Shown here one piece after another: positions 1-8,289 of a stretch of DNA of 64,000 nucleotides. Numbering within the stretch: the stretch's first letter is position 1; every line of letters starts with the position of its first letter. The translations under genes and the position numbers were made by a program. Below the pieces are notes generated by a model. It saw only the letters and a program-made list of their open reading frames with translations. It was not told the origin of the DNA and made no database searches. This stretch comes from Kribbella aluminosa (GTDB lineage: Bacteria > Actinomycetota > Actinomycetes > Propionibacteriales > Kribbellaceae). Location of the stretch: positions 2,604,001-2,668,000 of the forward strand of contig NZ_JAGINT010000002.1 of NCBI RefSeq assembly GCF_017876295.1. The letters are read 5' to 3'.

Positions 1-169
1 GCTCACGGAACAGGCTGAGATAGATCGCGTACCCGATCGGGGCCAGGAAGGTGACCGCGAAGACGGCCAGGAACGGGCCGACGAACAGCCACCCCTTACC
101 GTCCTTCGACGCCCGCTTCCGCCGGGTCGCGGGCCGTACCACCACCCGCTGGGCCACGGACTCCGCCAT
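1..169 (-). CDS. Sugar ABC transporter permease, N-terminus only (window edge)
   Basis: Only the first 56 codons lie in the window. They read MAESVAQRVVVRPATRRKRA and then a first membrane segment starting GWLFVGPFLAVFAVTFL, followed by IGYAIYLSLFRE. This is the usual N-terminus of a MalF-type (CUT1) permease: a basic cytoplasmic tail, helix 1, then the start of the first outside loop. The ATG is chosen because a good ribosome site (GGAGGT) sits about 9 nt upstream. Two LacI-type operator sequences lie 30 and 63 bp upstream of the start, the same sequence that precedes the GH43 gene, so the importer probably takes up the product of that enzyme. The substrate cannot be read from this fragment. 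Confidence 0.8.
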   Translation of the reverse strand, partial: MAESVAQRVVVRPATRRKRASKDGKGWLFVGPFLAVFAVTFLAPIGYAIYLSLFRE

Positions 170-198
170 GTCCGTCGACCTCCGTTTCTGTTTGTTTC

Positions 199-212
199 TG
201 TTTACGCAAACA
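199..212. promoter_or_regulatory. LacI-type operator, copy 1
   Basis: TGTTTACGCAAACA is an inverted repeat centred on CG, the form expected for LacI-family operators. It lies 30 bp upstream of the sugar permease start and 20 bp from a second copy. It differs by two bases from the copies at 232-245 and 3340-3353. Binding by the neighbouring LacI regulator is inferred. Confidence 0.65.
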
Positions 213-231
213 TCTGAGCCGGACGCTAGCC

Positions 232-245
232 TGTTTACGTGAACA
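232..245. promoter_or_regulatory. LacI-type operator, copy 2
   Basis: TGTTTACGTGAACA matches base for base the site in front of the GH43 gene 3.1 kb away. It is the distal of two sites before the sugar permease; the spacing suggests that two dimers could occupy or loop this promoter. Confidence 0.65.
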
Positions 246-315
246 TGTCCAGCGATGTGTGACGTAGGAATCAGCGGGGCCTGCGCGGTGCGGCGGTGCG
301 GCGGTGCTCGGACGA

Positions 316-1371
316 TCAGCGGCGCTTACGCGGTGCGGCGGTGCTCTCACGGATGATCAGCGGTGCGGCCACCGTGCCGTGGAAGTCGGTCAGCGGGGCG
401 CCCTGCCGGAGCTGCCGGAGGATCAGCTCGACCAGTTCGTTGCCGATCTGCTGGAACTGCTGCCGGACGGTGGTCAGCGGCGGCCAGAAGTGTTCGGCCA
501 GGTCGATGTCGTCGAAGCCGACGACGCTCACGTCCTGCGGTACGCCGCGGCCGGCCTCGTGCAGTGCGTGGATCAGCCCGCACGCCATCTCGTCGTTCGC
601 CGCGAACACGGCCGTGACGTCCTTGCGCTTCGCGAGCACCTTGCCCAGCTCGTACCCGGAGTCCGCGGACCAGCCGCCGCGGAGGATCGCCGGCACCCTG
701 CGGCCGGCCTCCTCGAGCGTCTGTCGCCAGGCGGTCGCGCGCAGATCGGCCGGCCCGGAGTCGTCCGGCCCCGCGAGGTGGTGGACGGTCTTGTGCCCGA
801 GGTCGAGCAGATGCTGTACGGCGGCCTTGCTGCCGCCGACCTGGTCGGCGCCGATCGCGGGGTGGTGGCCGATGAACCGGGAGTCCGAGACTGCTACCGG
901 CAGAGTCGGGGGCAGCGCGAGGGTGGTCGGTGTGGCGGTCTCGGCGCGGATGATGATCAGCCCGTCGATCGCCTGGTGGTTGAGCTGCTGCACGGCGTCG
1001 CTGACGTCGCTCGACGACGGCGTCTCGACGTCGACCAGGCTGACCGAGTACCCCTCGCGGCGGGCGGCCTCGATGACCGCCTCGATGGTTTTCGACTCGC
1101 CGGTGCGGATCACCTGGTGCGCGATCAGCCCGATCGAGCGGAAGTTCCCGCGGCGGAGTGCGCGGGCGGCGTGGTTCGGTGCGTAGCCGAGCTGCCGCAT
1201 GGCTTCGAGGACGCGTTCCTTCGTCTCCGGGCGGACCGGCTCCGCGCCGGTGGAGACCCGGGAGACGGTCTGCGCAGAGACCCCGGCCAAGCGCGCCACG
1301 TCACCGATCGAGGGCCCCGACTTCGGATGCCCCTTGACTCCGCGACGCGACGGCTTGGGCTGGTTCGACAT
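316..1371 (-). CDS. LacI family transcriptional regulator
   Basis: A full-length LacI repressor (351 aa). The helix-turn-helix lies near residues 21-45 (IGDVARLAGVSAQTVSRV), the hinge helix near NHAARALRRG, and the rest is a periplasmic-binding-protein-like effector domain ending in the usual IIRESTAAP. The two recognition-helix residues that set specificity in this family read Ala-Gln. It lies 22 bp downstream of the GH43 gene on the same strand and has no strong ribosome site of its own, so co-transcription is likely. Three copies of one operator-like palindrome flank this gene and its neighbours, which makes it the best candidate for the local repressor of the importer and GH43. The inducer is probably a sugar released by the GH43; its identity is unknown. 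Confidence 0.93.
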   Translation of the reverse strand: MSNQPKPSRRGVKGHPKSGPSIGDVARLAGVSAQTVSRVSTGAEPVRPETKERVLEAMRQLGYAPNHAARALRRGNFRSIGLIAHQVIRTGESKTIEAVIEAARREGYSVSLVDVETPSSSDVSDAVQQLNHQAIDGLIIIRAETATPTTLALPPTLPVAVSDSRFIGHHPAIGADQVGGSKAAVQHLLDLGHKTVHHLAGPDDSGPADLRATAWRQTLEEAGRRVPAILRGGWSADSGYELGKVLAKRKDVTAVFAANDEMACGLIHALHEAGRGVPQDVSVVGFDDIDLAEHFWPPLTTVRQQFQQIGNELVELILRQLRQGAPLTDFHGTVAAPLIIRESTAAPRKRR

Positions 1372-1393
1372 GGGATCAATATAGGGAGTGTTC

Positions 1394-3313
1394 TCAGTTG
1401 TCGCGGGAGATCAGCAGCCAGCTGAGCTGGATGTCGGGGGAGCGGGTGGGGGTGATTGTGACCGTGATGTTGCCGTCGGCGCCGACCTGGATGCCGGCGT
1501 AGGACGCGGCGGTGCCGGTTGCGGTGAAGAGGCGTTGATTGTCGACAATCCGGTTGTTGATTGTTATCTGGGCCGCGCGGTTCGCCCACGGCCAGGGGTC
1601 GTAGTAGCCGGCGTGGACCGTGTAGATGCCGGGGGCGAGGCCGCCGAAGGTGTAGACGAGCGGCTCGTGGTTCTTGGCGTAGCGGAGGGTCGTGTAGAGG
1701 TCGCCGGTGCCGGACGGGGCGCTGGATCCGGTGTAGCCCCAGGTGGTGCCGGTGCTGGGGTCGGTGCCGAGCGGTTGCTCGGGTGCCGAGTTGAGCAGCG
1801 GCTGCTGCGCGGCGAGCGTGGTCCAGTCGGGCGTGGCCGTGCCGCCGGCGTTCACGGCGTACCGGAGATTGTGGGGGACCACAACGACCGAGCGGGTGAA
1901 GGTCCGGCCGTCGGCCAGCGTGCCGCGCAGGTTCCCGGGTCCGGGTTGCGTGACGCTCGCCGGGTCCCAGGTGACGGCGACCTGTTGCGCGCCGCGCGCG
2001 GTAGTCACCGTGACCGCAGACGGCAGGTTGCTGGTGTCGTTGAGCCAGACGTGGTCCGGGATCGTGCTCGTCACGGTCCAGCGCGTGTACGGCGTGAGGT
2101 GGCTCAACGACCACTCGGTGTCCGGGCCGACGGTCAGCGAACCGCCTTCACCGAAGGTCATCGGCATCCACACGTACGGCGCGTTCGCGAGATCGCTCGG
2201 CGTCCAGCGGTCGCCCATGAACAGGAACTTGTTCTGCTTCTGGTCGATCGTGATCACGTTGGTGCTCTGCGACCCGTACGTCGTCGCCGCGCCGGATCCG
2301 CTGATCGGGACGCCGCGATCGGTGAACTGACCGAGGATGTTCGGCGAGGTCGCGTAGTGCAGCGGATTCGGGTCCCATCCCGTCGCGCCGGACGTCAGCA
2401 GGTAGTACGTGCCCTCGGACTTGAACATCGCAGGCGCTTCGCGCTGGTTGCAGACCAGCGTCCGGGTGAAGTCCTTGCCCTGCACGGCCCGGTCGGGCGA
2501 CGCGGACAGATACGTGTAGGACTTGTTCAGCTTGGAGATGTACATCGTCCGGTTCTCCTCGGACGAGTAGATGATGTACGCGGTACCGTCGTCGTCCACG
2601 AACAGGTTCATGTCCCGCGCCATCCCGCCGGCCGGGTCGAACGACGATCCGCTGCCGCACCACGGGACCGAGTCGCTCGGCACGTGGTCGAGGCGGTACG
2701 AGTCGATCCAGCGGAACGGGCCTTTCGGCGAGTCCGCGATCGCCACGCCGGCCTCGGCGCGCGCGTAGTTCGACGTACTGGTCGGCGACGACGGCCCGTC
2801 GGAGTGCACCCACATCACCCACTTGCCGGTGGACCTGTTGTAGACGACCTTCGGCCGCTCGAGGATCGACGAGGTCGCCCAGCCGTCGGTGCGCACGTTG
2901 TTCGTCGACAGATCCCGCCAGACGGTCTCCTTCTGCGCGGGCGTGTAGTGCTTGTAGAGCTTCGCGAAGTACTTGTCGTTGTCGAACTGGTCGACCGAGC
3001 TCATCGCCCGCAGCGCGAGCCCCTCGTCCTTCCAGTTGTAGAGGTCGTACGACGAGTACAGGTGCACGCCGGGGCTGTTGTAGTACCCGTTGCTGCGGTC
3101 CTCGCCGTACCAGTAATAGACCCGCCGCCCGTCCTCGTCCTTCGCGGCGACGACCTGTCCACCGTGCGCCTGGATCACCTTCCCGCCCGTGTCCAGCCAC
3201 GGCTGCCCCGGCCGGAACGAGCCGTTCGGCGCCGCCGTACTCGTCGGCACCACCCACAAGCTGAGGCCGAGCGCGGCCAGCAGCACACCAATCACCATCC
3301 GAGTCCTGTGCAC
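1394..3313 (-). CDS. Secreted glycoside hydrolase family 43 protein
   Basis: Starts with a Sec signal peptide (residues 1-28, cleavage near TSTA-AP). The five-bladed propeller fold follows: VIQAHGGQVV, YYWYGEDRS and LYSSYDLYNWKDEG are typical of the GH43 branch that includes exo-beta-1,3-galactanases (subfamilies 24/34), and a later blade reads ARDMNLFVDDDGTAYIIYSSEEN. After about residue 440 there is a small Ig-like module (VAVTWDPASV) and then a C-terminal beta-sandwich ending SWLLISRDN that looks carbohydrate-binding. I chose the GTG start because GAGGAG lies 5 nt upstream; a longer reading would run over the operator. A LacI-type site lies 27 bp upstream of the start. The substrate is probably a galactan or arabinogalactan side chain, by family resemblance only. 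Confidence 0.85.
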   Translation of the reverse strand: MHRTRMVIGVLLAALGLSLWVVPTSTAAPNGSFRPGQPWLDTGGKVIQAHGGQVVAAKDEDGRRVYYWYGEDRSNGYYNSPGVHLYSSYDLYNWKDEGLALRAMSSVDQFDNDKYFAKLYKHYTPAQKETVWRDLSTNNVRTDGWATSSILERPKVVYNRSTGKWVMWVHSDGPSSPTSTSNYARAEAGVAIADSPKGPFRWIDSYRLDHVPSDSVPWCGSGSSFDPAGGMARDMNLFVDDDGTAYIIYSSEENRTMYISKLNKSYTYLSASPDRAVQGKDFTRTLVCNQREAPAMFKSEGTYYLLTSGATGWDPNPLHYATSPNILGQFTDRGVPISGSGAATTYGSQSTNVITIDQKQNKFLFMGDRWTPSDLANAPYVWMPMTFGEGGSLTVGPDTEWSLSHLTPYTRWTVTSTIPDHVWLNDTSNLPSAVTVTTARGAQQVAVTWDPASVTQPGPGNLRGTLADGRTFTRSVVVVPHNLRYAVNAGGTATPDWTTLAAQQPLLNSAPEQPLGTDPSTGTTWGYTGSSAPSGTGDLYTTLRYAKNHEPLVYTFGGLAPGIYTVHAGYYDPWPWANRAAQITINNRIVDNQRLFTATGTAASYAGIQVGADGNITVTITPTRSPDIQLSWLLISRDN

Positions 3314-3339
3314 ATCTGCTCCTCGGTTGCCACCAGGAA

Positions 3340-3353
3340 TGTTTACGTGAACA
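3340..3353. promoter_or_regulatory. LacI-type operator, copy 3, before GH43
   Basis: TGTTTACGTGAACA, identical to the copy at 232-245. It lies 27 bp upstream of the GH43 GTG start, where repressor binding would block the promoter. Three near-identical 14-mers at the two promoters around one lacI gene is good evidence for a small local regulon. Confidence 0.7.
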
Positions 3354-3487
3354 GAGTCGGCTGATCGAGCCGCCCGCGCCACCCCTGGGCGTGTCGAATT
3401 GCACGTATTGACATTCGGGTGAGGGGGCTTCCGGAGCAGACCGCTGACGTACTCCCCGCGTTCGTAACTCTCGGACCTGGGGGCGTT

Positions 3488-3870
3488 GTGTCGGTTCGTC
3501 CTGTTCAGCTGCTGCGGTGGGGGCTGCCGGCGGCGTTGGTGGCTGGTTCGTTGGTCGCGTTGACCGGATCGTCGGGGTCGGCGGCCGAGCCGGGGCGAAG
3601 GTCAAGGCGGACCCCGCCGTCGAGCTTGCCGCGCTGAGCTACCGGCGGCAGGTGGCCGCCGTACAGGACGGCAATGCACTCGCCAGCAAGCTGCTGAGCC
3701 GCGGCGCCAGCCTCGCGGTGCACAACTGGTCCGGCCGGCCGACGGTCCCGGCCGTCGGCGCGCGCCCGGACGACTTCTCGCAGTACGCCGACCCGCAGCA
3801 GCGTCGCCGTACCGGTCAGCACCAGCACCTTCCCGCGCTGCCGCCGAACTCGTGCCCAACGCCAACGTAG
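3488..3870 (+). pseudogene. Frameshifted secreted protein of unknown family
   Basis: A GTG start opens a clear Sec signal peptide (VSVRPVQLLRWGLPAALVAG, then SLVALTGSSGSAAEPG). The frame then turns to arginine-rich nonsense and stops near 3637. From about 3590 the neighbouring frame continues as a plausible protein: AKVKADPAVELAALSYRRQV, then RGASLAVHNWSGRPTVPAVG and ARPDDFSQYADPQQRRR. A single indel near 3590-3600 would join the two. The family was not recognised, and the 3' limit is uncertain because the reading fades before 3870. This is probably a decayed gene; a sequencing error is possible but less likely, since the adjacent toxin gene is also broken. Confidence 0.5.
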
Positions 3871-4002
3871 GAACGACGCGAAGTGCAGCACGGGGTGACA
3901 CCCCCGGTCGCCCACCGTCGCGATGTCAATCACAAGCTCAACCGAAAGAAGCAGCCGTCCGCGCACGTTCGGCCAACTTCAGAGGACTCCCTTTGGGCTG
4001 CG

Positions 4003-4378
4003 GTGGAAGCCTGGGAGATCCTCGTGACCGATGCGGTGGAGCAGTTCCTCGAAGCGCTGTATGAGGGCGATCGGGCCACCGCACAAGCTGGTCAACCAGG
4101 CGATACTTGTGCTGGAGCGCAACGGTCCAGCTGAAGGCCGCCCGCTGGTGGACACCATTACTGCGTCGTCGATCCCGAACATGAAGGAGCTGCGGCCGGG
4201 GTCGATGGGTAAGAGTGAGGTTCGCATTCTGTTCGTGTTCGATCCGTAGCGGTCCGCGATCCTGCTGATCGCCGGTGACAAGGCCGGCCAGTGGCAACGC
4301 TGGTACCGGGAAGCGATACCGCAGGCCGAGCAGTCGTACGCGATGTTTGAAGGAGCGCCGGAAGGAGATCGGGCGATG
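4003..4378 (+). pseudogene. Broken HigB/RelE-type toxin (Gp49-like)
   Basis: Fragments of a Gp49-like toxin (DUF891, a type II mRNA-cleaving toxin) can be read in order but not in one frame. WEILVTDAVEQFLEALYEGD is in one frame. LVNQAILVLERNGPAEGRPL and NMKELRPGSMGKSEVRILFV follow in the next frame, then FDP runs into TAG at 4247-4249. The expected continuation (AILLIAGDKAGQWQRWY) resumes directly after the stop. A third slip near 4340 would be needed to reach the usual Lys/Arg/Glu-rich end (LKERRKEIG). With two shifts and a nonsense codon the toxin cannot be made as such. The HigA antitoxin behind it is intact. Confidence 0.75.
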
Positions 4379-4696
4379 GGCGGGTACCGCAAGTGGCGAG
4401 ATACCGACCACCTCGAGCGCGCCGTCGAGACGGCCGGTGGCCCGGACGAGTTCAACCGCGAAGTGCAACGAATGCGAGACGGGGCCCGTGGCTGGCGGCT
4501 TGCCGAGCTGCGCAAGCGTCGTCGCCTGACCCAGGCAGAGGTGGCACACCGGATGGGGATCTCCGTTTCCCGCGTCTCGCAGATCGAGAAGGGTGACGTC
4601 TCCACCCGAGACGTTCTCGACCGCTACGTCGCCGCCCTCGGTGGCACGCTCCACCTGGTGGCCGACTTCGGCGACGAGCAGCTCAAGGTCGGCTAG
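4376..4696 (+). CDS. HigA-type antitoxin, XRE family
   Basis: A 106-residue protein with a C-terminal XRE helix-turn-helix: LAELRKRRRLTQAEVAHRMG, then ISVSRVSQIEKGDVSTRDVL, ending LHLVADFGDEQLKVG. This is the usual antitoxin of Gp49-like HigB toxins, which bind it and repress their shared promoter. The ATG has a good ribosome site (AAGGAGATC) upstream and would have overlapped the toxin end. The partner toxin is destroyed by two frameshifts and a stop, so this gene is an orphan antitoxin that may persist as a DNA-binding regulator or by chance. No fault is visible in the antitoxin itself. Confidence 0.85.
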   Translation: MGGYRKWRDTDHLERAVETAGGPDEFNREVQRMRDGARGWRLAELRKRRRLTQAEVAHRMGISVSRVSQIEKGDVSTRDVLDRYVAALGGTLHLVADFGDEQLKVG

Positions 4697-4728
4697 TACC
4701 GACTCCCAGGGCGACGTGCCGGAACAGC

Positions 4729-7700
4729 TCAGCCGGCTAGTAGTTGGATCTCTGCCAGGTTGGTGAAGCCGCCGTGGGGGTCGGTGATTCGGATCGCTGG
4801 GTACGTCGCTTGGGTTGCCAGGGGGTAGGTGTACCACTGGTCGCCGGAGGTGATGCCGGTGATGGTGGTGAGGGTTGTCCAGGTTGTGCCGCCGTCGGTC
4901 GAGGCCTGGACCAGGTCACCGTTGGCGCGGTCGGGGAGGTTGCTGCGTGGGTGGACGCGGACCGTGTCGAAGGTCAGGGTTGTACCGGGCGGCGGAGTGA
5001 CGGAGACCCAGCCGGTGCTGGTCGTGGTGTCGGTGAACGTGGTCAGGTCGCCGTCGAACATTCGCCAGCCGTTGGCCTCGGGGGTGCCGACGCCGGGGTA
5101 CGCCGGGCTCGACGCGACCACCCAGCTCTGCTGGATCGGCACCGTGCGGACGTGCGTGTTCCAGAGCGCGAGCGACGTACCGTCCGTGGTGTAGACGATC
5201 GTCGCACCGGTCTGCCCGGCCGCGGTCGTGTAGTCGACGGTGAACTGCAGCGCCCGACCATAAGCGACGTCGTCGGGCAGCGTGACAGTCGCCGTCCAGT
5301 GCTGGTCGTCGGTGTGGCTGACCTGCGCCGCGAGACCCTCGATCGACGCCTCCAGGTGGCTCAGCGGCTCGGCGGCCGCCATCGTCAGCGTCACCCTGTC
5401 ACCGTTCTGCGCCAGCTTCGGATCGCTGTCCGACGACGACAGCGACACCGCGTTCAGCGCCGTACTGACCTCCGCCCGCTGCCCGTAGATCCGGAACTCG
5501 CTGAAGCTGGAGATTCCTGGGTACGCCGGATCCGTGGGCGGGCCGGGATGATCCACCTGCAGCTTCAGGAACCGGAAGCCGAGGCCCTTGACCTCGTCCC
5601 GGACCGCGATCTTCTCCAGCGCGAACCCTTGACCCGAGGTGTCGGTGGTCTCCCGCGACGTCAGCACCGTCCAGGTCCGGCCGTCGTTCGAGCCGTACAC
5701 GTTCGCGCCCTGCGTCCGGTTACCGAAGTTGTACCGCGCCTGCAGCCCGAAGGCGTCCGCGGTGACCCGGAAGACGGCACCGAAGTCGATGACCGCGGGC
5801 GCCCGCAGGTCCCCGGAGTAGGTGTTGAAGTCGCCGTCGAGCATGTTGCCCAGGGCAACCTGTGACAGCGACGCCGACGTCGCCCGTCCCCAGTAGTCGA
5901 ACGAGCCGTCGTCGCTCAGCGTCGGGGTCAGCTTCTCGAGGTGCGCGACCGCGGTCTGCAGCGCGACCAGATCCGCGGCGAAGGTCGCCGGTTCCGCCCC
6001 AACTCCTGCCTCGGCCGCGGCCTTGGCCGACTCGACCGCAGTACGAGTGGACCGGACGTACGTCGTTCCCGCGTCGTAGCCCGTGAGCGCCGAGTTGACG
6101 GCGTCCTGACGAGTCGCGCTGACCGACAGGCGCACCCGCAGTACTGAATCCGTGGTCGCGTTGGAGGCGACGACGAACGTGTCGTGGTCACCGACCTGGC
6201 CAGGGTTCGGCTGCCAGGTCAACGCACCGGTCGCCGGGTCGAGCGACGCCCCCGCGGGAAGAGCCGCACTGTAGGACAGGGCGTTGGTGGCGGACAGTGT
6301 TGTGGAGAAGAGCTCGCCGGCCACCGCGAGCAGCTGTACGTCGGATCCCTGGGCGAACTGCGGCGGCGTGAGCTGGTCCTTCGCCTGCAGGTTGATCGCG
6401 TCGACGTCGACGGTGATCGCGGGCGACCCGGTGACCGTGTAGTACGCGAGCGAATCGCCGCCGGCGTTCCCGCGGAGCTTGCTCGTGTCCATGTCGTACG
6501 TGACGTACCGCCAGGCGCCGTGCGTGTCCGGCAACGTCAGCGTGTAGTACGGAGCGAGCCCCTGCTCCTTCCGGAGTTGCAGCGTCGCCGTACCGTTCGT
6601 ACGGATCCGGACGCCGACCGGGCTGTACCCGTTCCGGTTGTCGTACAGCATCGTCCGTACGGCGATCGTCGTACCGCCGCGCAGGGGCCGCATGCGCACG
6701 TACCCGTCGCGCACCGACGTACCCGGGGTGAGCGGCGTACTCCGCGTCTCCGCCTGCACCAACGCGTCACGCTGCACCGGAGGCGCCGAACCGGCGACCG
6801 AGGCCGGGAAGGACAGCCACGAGTCCGGGTTGAAGTCGGGGTTGCTGTTCCAGAAGTTGTACGACGACGTACCCCAGTAGAACTGGGCGCCCGAGTCCTG
6901 CCTGGTGGCGACCTCGGTGATACTCGGCGCGACCGCGGAGATCGCCGGCCCGAGCTTCTGCCGGTAGATCGTGTAGAGCTCGTTCGTCGGATCGAAGATC
7001 CGCCCGCGGTACGCCTGCGACAGCACGCCGCCGCGCTGGGTGGTATCGATCCACGGGATGGTCTTGCCGATCATGAACGCGAAGAACTGCTCGGCCCCGC
7101 GGAGTAGCCGATCGCCGCCGAAGGCGTACACCGACACCGCGTCCGGCCGGGCCGACACGGTGCCGCGGACCGGGTCCAGCCTGGTGCCCTGGATGTCGAT
7201 GACACGGGCGAGTTGGGTCAGCATCGTCACGTCGTCCCAGGCGTGTGCCTGGTCGCGGCCCATCTCCTGCAGCTGGACGAACGTCCTGTGGTACGGGTTC
7301 CGCGGGTCGTGCTTGGAGATCACCGGCATCACCTTGCTGAGCGCGCCGTTGGTGTCGTCGTCGGGGTTCGCCGAGTTCACCGAGAACCACTCGACTGCCT
7401 CGCGGTAGCGCGGCAGGTTGTCGGTGAATACGTAGCCGGCGATCGCGCCGATCAGCGAGTAGCTGTGCTGGCCCATGAAGTTGCGGTTCCGGTACAGGAA
7501 CGCACTTGTCAGCGGCACGATCAGATTCCCGGTGAGGTCCGCGGTGTCGCCGTCGCTCCACTTCAGGTCGTAGCCGTCGGCGGCCGGCGCGGTGACCGAC
7601 GAATAGCGCAGGATCTCGGCAGCCGCCAGCATCCGCAGCAGCGGTGCGCCGCTGTGGATGTGCGCGTCCGGGTAGTAGACGTAGCCGTTCGGATCCATGT

Positions 7701-8148
7701 GCGCCCAGATCCGGATCAGCTTCAGACTGTTCTCGCGGTAGACCGGGTTGCCGTTGAGGAAGTACAGGATCGCCTGTGTGTACGCGCGGAACGCGTCGTC
7801 GATGAACTTCGACTCGACGCCCTGCGAGTTGAAGGCGGCGGTCCCCGGCCGGTCCACGACGGAGCCCTGGTTGCGGGAGCTGAACGTCGTCGAGGCGTAC
7901 GTCGTGGCGGTCATCGCGGCGTAGTACGACGCCCACGGCTCGACTCCCGCGCGGGTCTGCTTGCGGGCCAGTTCGAGCGACGACGCGCTCACCGCCAGCC
8001 CTGGGTGGACGAAGCCGGCACTCGACCGCACGGGGGTGAGTACCGGCAGCGGATCAGCGGCGGGTGCAGCGGCGGCGACCGGTACGACGCCGACGACAGC
8101 GAGGAGCACGGCCAGGACGGCCAGTGCGATCGATCTGAGACAAGCCAT
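4729..8148 (-). CDS. Large secreted alginate-lyase-fold protein with two F5/8-type C domains
   Basis: A 1139-residue secreted protein. Signal peptide 1-28. An alpha/alpha-barrel of the alginate lyase superfamily (PF05426 type) spans roughly 45-400; visible active-site-type motifs are QHSYSLIGA near 228 and GRDQAH at 297-302. A putative Ig/cadherin-like module follows (GDHDTFVVASN, around 700). Then a discoidin F5/8-type C domain has MLDGDFNTYSGDL and ends SSFSEFRIYGQR, followed by another Ig-like stretch and a second discoidin domain (ANGWRMFDGDLTTF) to the end. The ATG start has GGAGAG 6 nt upstream. It is divergent from the 2-hydroxyacid dehydrogenase across a promoter with two operator-like motifs. 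It probably cleaves a uronate-containing polysaccharide outside the cell; which one cannot be told. Confidence 0.8.
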   Translation of the reverse strand: MACLRSIALAVLAVLLAVVGVVPVAAAAPAADPLPVLTPVRSSAGFVHPGLAVSASSLELARKQTRAGVEPWASYYAAMTATTYASTTFSSRNQGSVVDRPGTAAFNSQGVESKFIDDAFRAYTQAILYFLNGNPVYRENSLKLIRIWAHMDPNGYVYYPDAHIHSGAPLLRMLAAAEILRYSSVTAPAADGYDLKWSDGDTADLTGNLIVPLTSAFLYRNRNFMGQHSYSLIGAIAGYVFTDNLPRYREAVEWFSVNSANPDDDTNGALSKVMPVISKHDPRNPYHRTFVQLQEMGRDQAHAWDDVTMLTQLARVIDIQGTRLDPVRGTVSARPDAVSVYAFGGDRLLRGAEQFFAFMIGKTIPWIDTTQRGGVLSQAYRGRIFDPTNELYTIYRQKLGPAISAVAPSITEVATRQDSGAQFYWGTSSYNFWNSNPDFNPDSWLSFPASVAGSAPPVQRDALVQAETRSTPLTPGTSVRDGYVRMRPLRGGTTIAVRTMLYDNRNGYSPVGVRIRTNGTATLQLRKEQGLAPYYTLTLPDTHGAWRYVTYDMDTSKLRGNAGGDSLAYYTVTGSPAITVDVDAINLQAKDQLTPPQFAQGSDVQLLAVAGELFSTTLSATNALSYSAALPAGASLDPATGALTWQPNPGQVGDHDTFVVASNATTDSVLRVRLSVSATRQDAVNSALTGYDAGTTYVRSTRTAVESAKAAAEAGVGAEPATFAADLVALQTAVAHLEKLTPTLSDDGSFDYWGRATSASLSQVALGNMLDGDFNTYSGDLRAPAVIDFGAVFRVTADAFGLQARYNFGNRTQGANVYGSNDGRTWTVLTSRETTDTSGQGFALEKIAVRDEVKGLGFRFLKLQVDHPGPPTDPAYPGISSFSEFRIYGQRAEVSTALNAVSLSSSDSDPKLAQNGDRVTLTMAAAEPLSHLEASIEGLAAQVSHTDDQHWTATVTLPDDVAYGRALQFTVDYTTAAGQTGATIVYTTDGTSLALWNTHVRTVPIQQSWVVASSPAYPGVGTPEANGWRMFDGDLTTFTDTTTSTGWVSVTPPPGTTLTFDTVRVHPRSNLPDRANGDLVQASTDGGTTWTTLTTITGITSGDQWYTYPLATQATYPAIRITDPHGGFTNLAEIQLLAG

Positions 8149-8238
8149 CGAACACTCTCCAGCGGGTGTGACGGGGTGGTGACAGGCGCGTCGGAGCCTC
8201 GCACCGGCACCCACCCACCGCCAGCGCCCGGCAACGCC

Positions 8239-8249
8239 CGAAATTTTTG
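8239..8249. promoter_or_regulatory. CGAAA-TTT motif, copy 1
   Basis: CGAAATTTTTG lies in the divergent promoter between the large lyase and the dehydrogenase. The same core recurs before the lacI pair (15480), the broken lyase (16338) and the third lyase (18784). It resembles the GAAA-n-TTTC palindromes known upstream of xylan/arabinan genes in Streptomyces. An operator or a promoter element are both possible. Confidence 0.35.
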
Positions 8250-8257
8250 CTCCGCTG

Positions 8258-8274
8258 ATAGTTAACGTTTTCTA
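8258..8274. promoter_or_regulatory. 17-bp operator, copy 1
   Basis: ATAGTTAACGTTTTCTA, centred on AACGTT, is the exact reverse complement of the sequence at 15505-15521. It lies 16 bp upstream of the dehydrogenase ATG and overlaps a likely -10 (TTCTAT). An identical 17-mer at two promoters of one locus points to a shared LacI-type repressor, most likely one of the two tandem lacI genes. Confidence 0.65.
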
Positions 8275-8289
8275 TGCCAATCTGACCGC

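Noticed and set aside
1388..3364. Long open frame on the plus strand opposite GH43
   Set aside because: It is Arg/Gly/Val-rich with no domain, and mirrors the real gene; antisense frames are commonly open in GC-rich DNA.
3383..4700. Mobile element carrying the toxin-antitoxin pair
   Set aside because: No integrase, transposase, direct repeats or tRNA-type attachment site was seen; only decayed genes remain.
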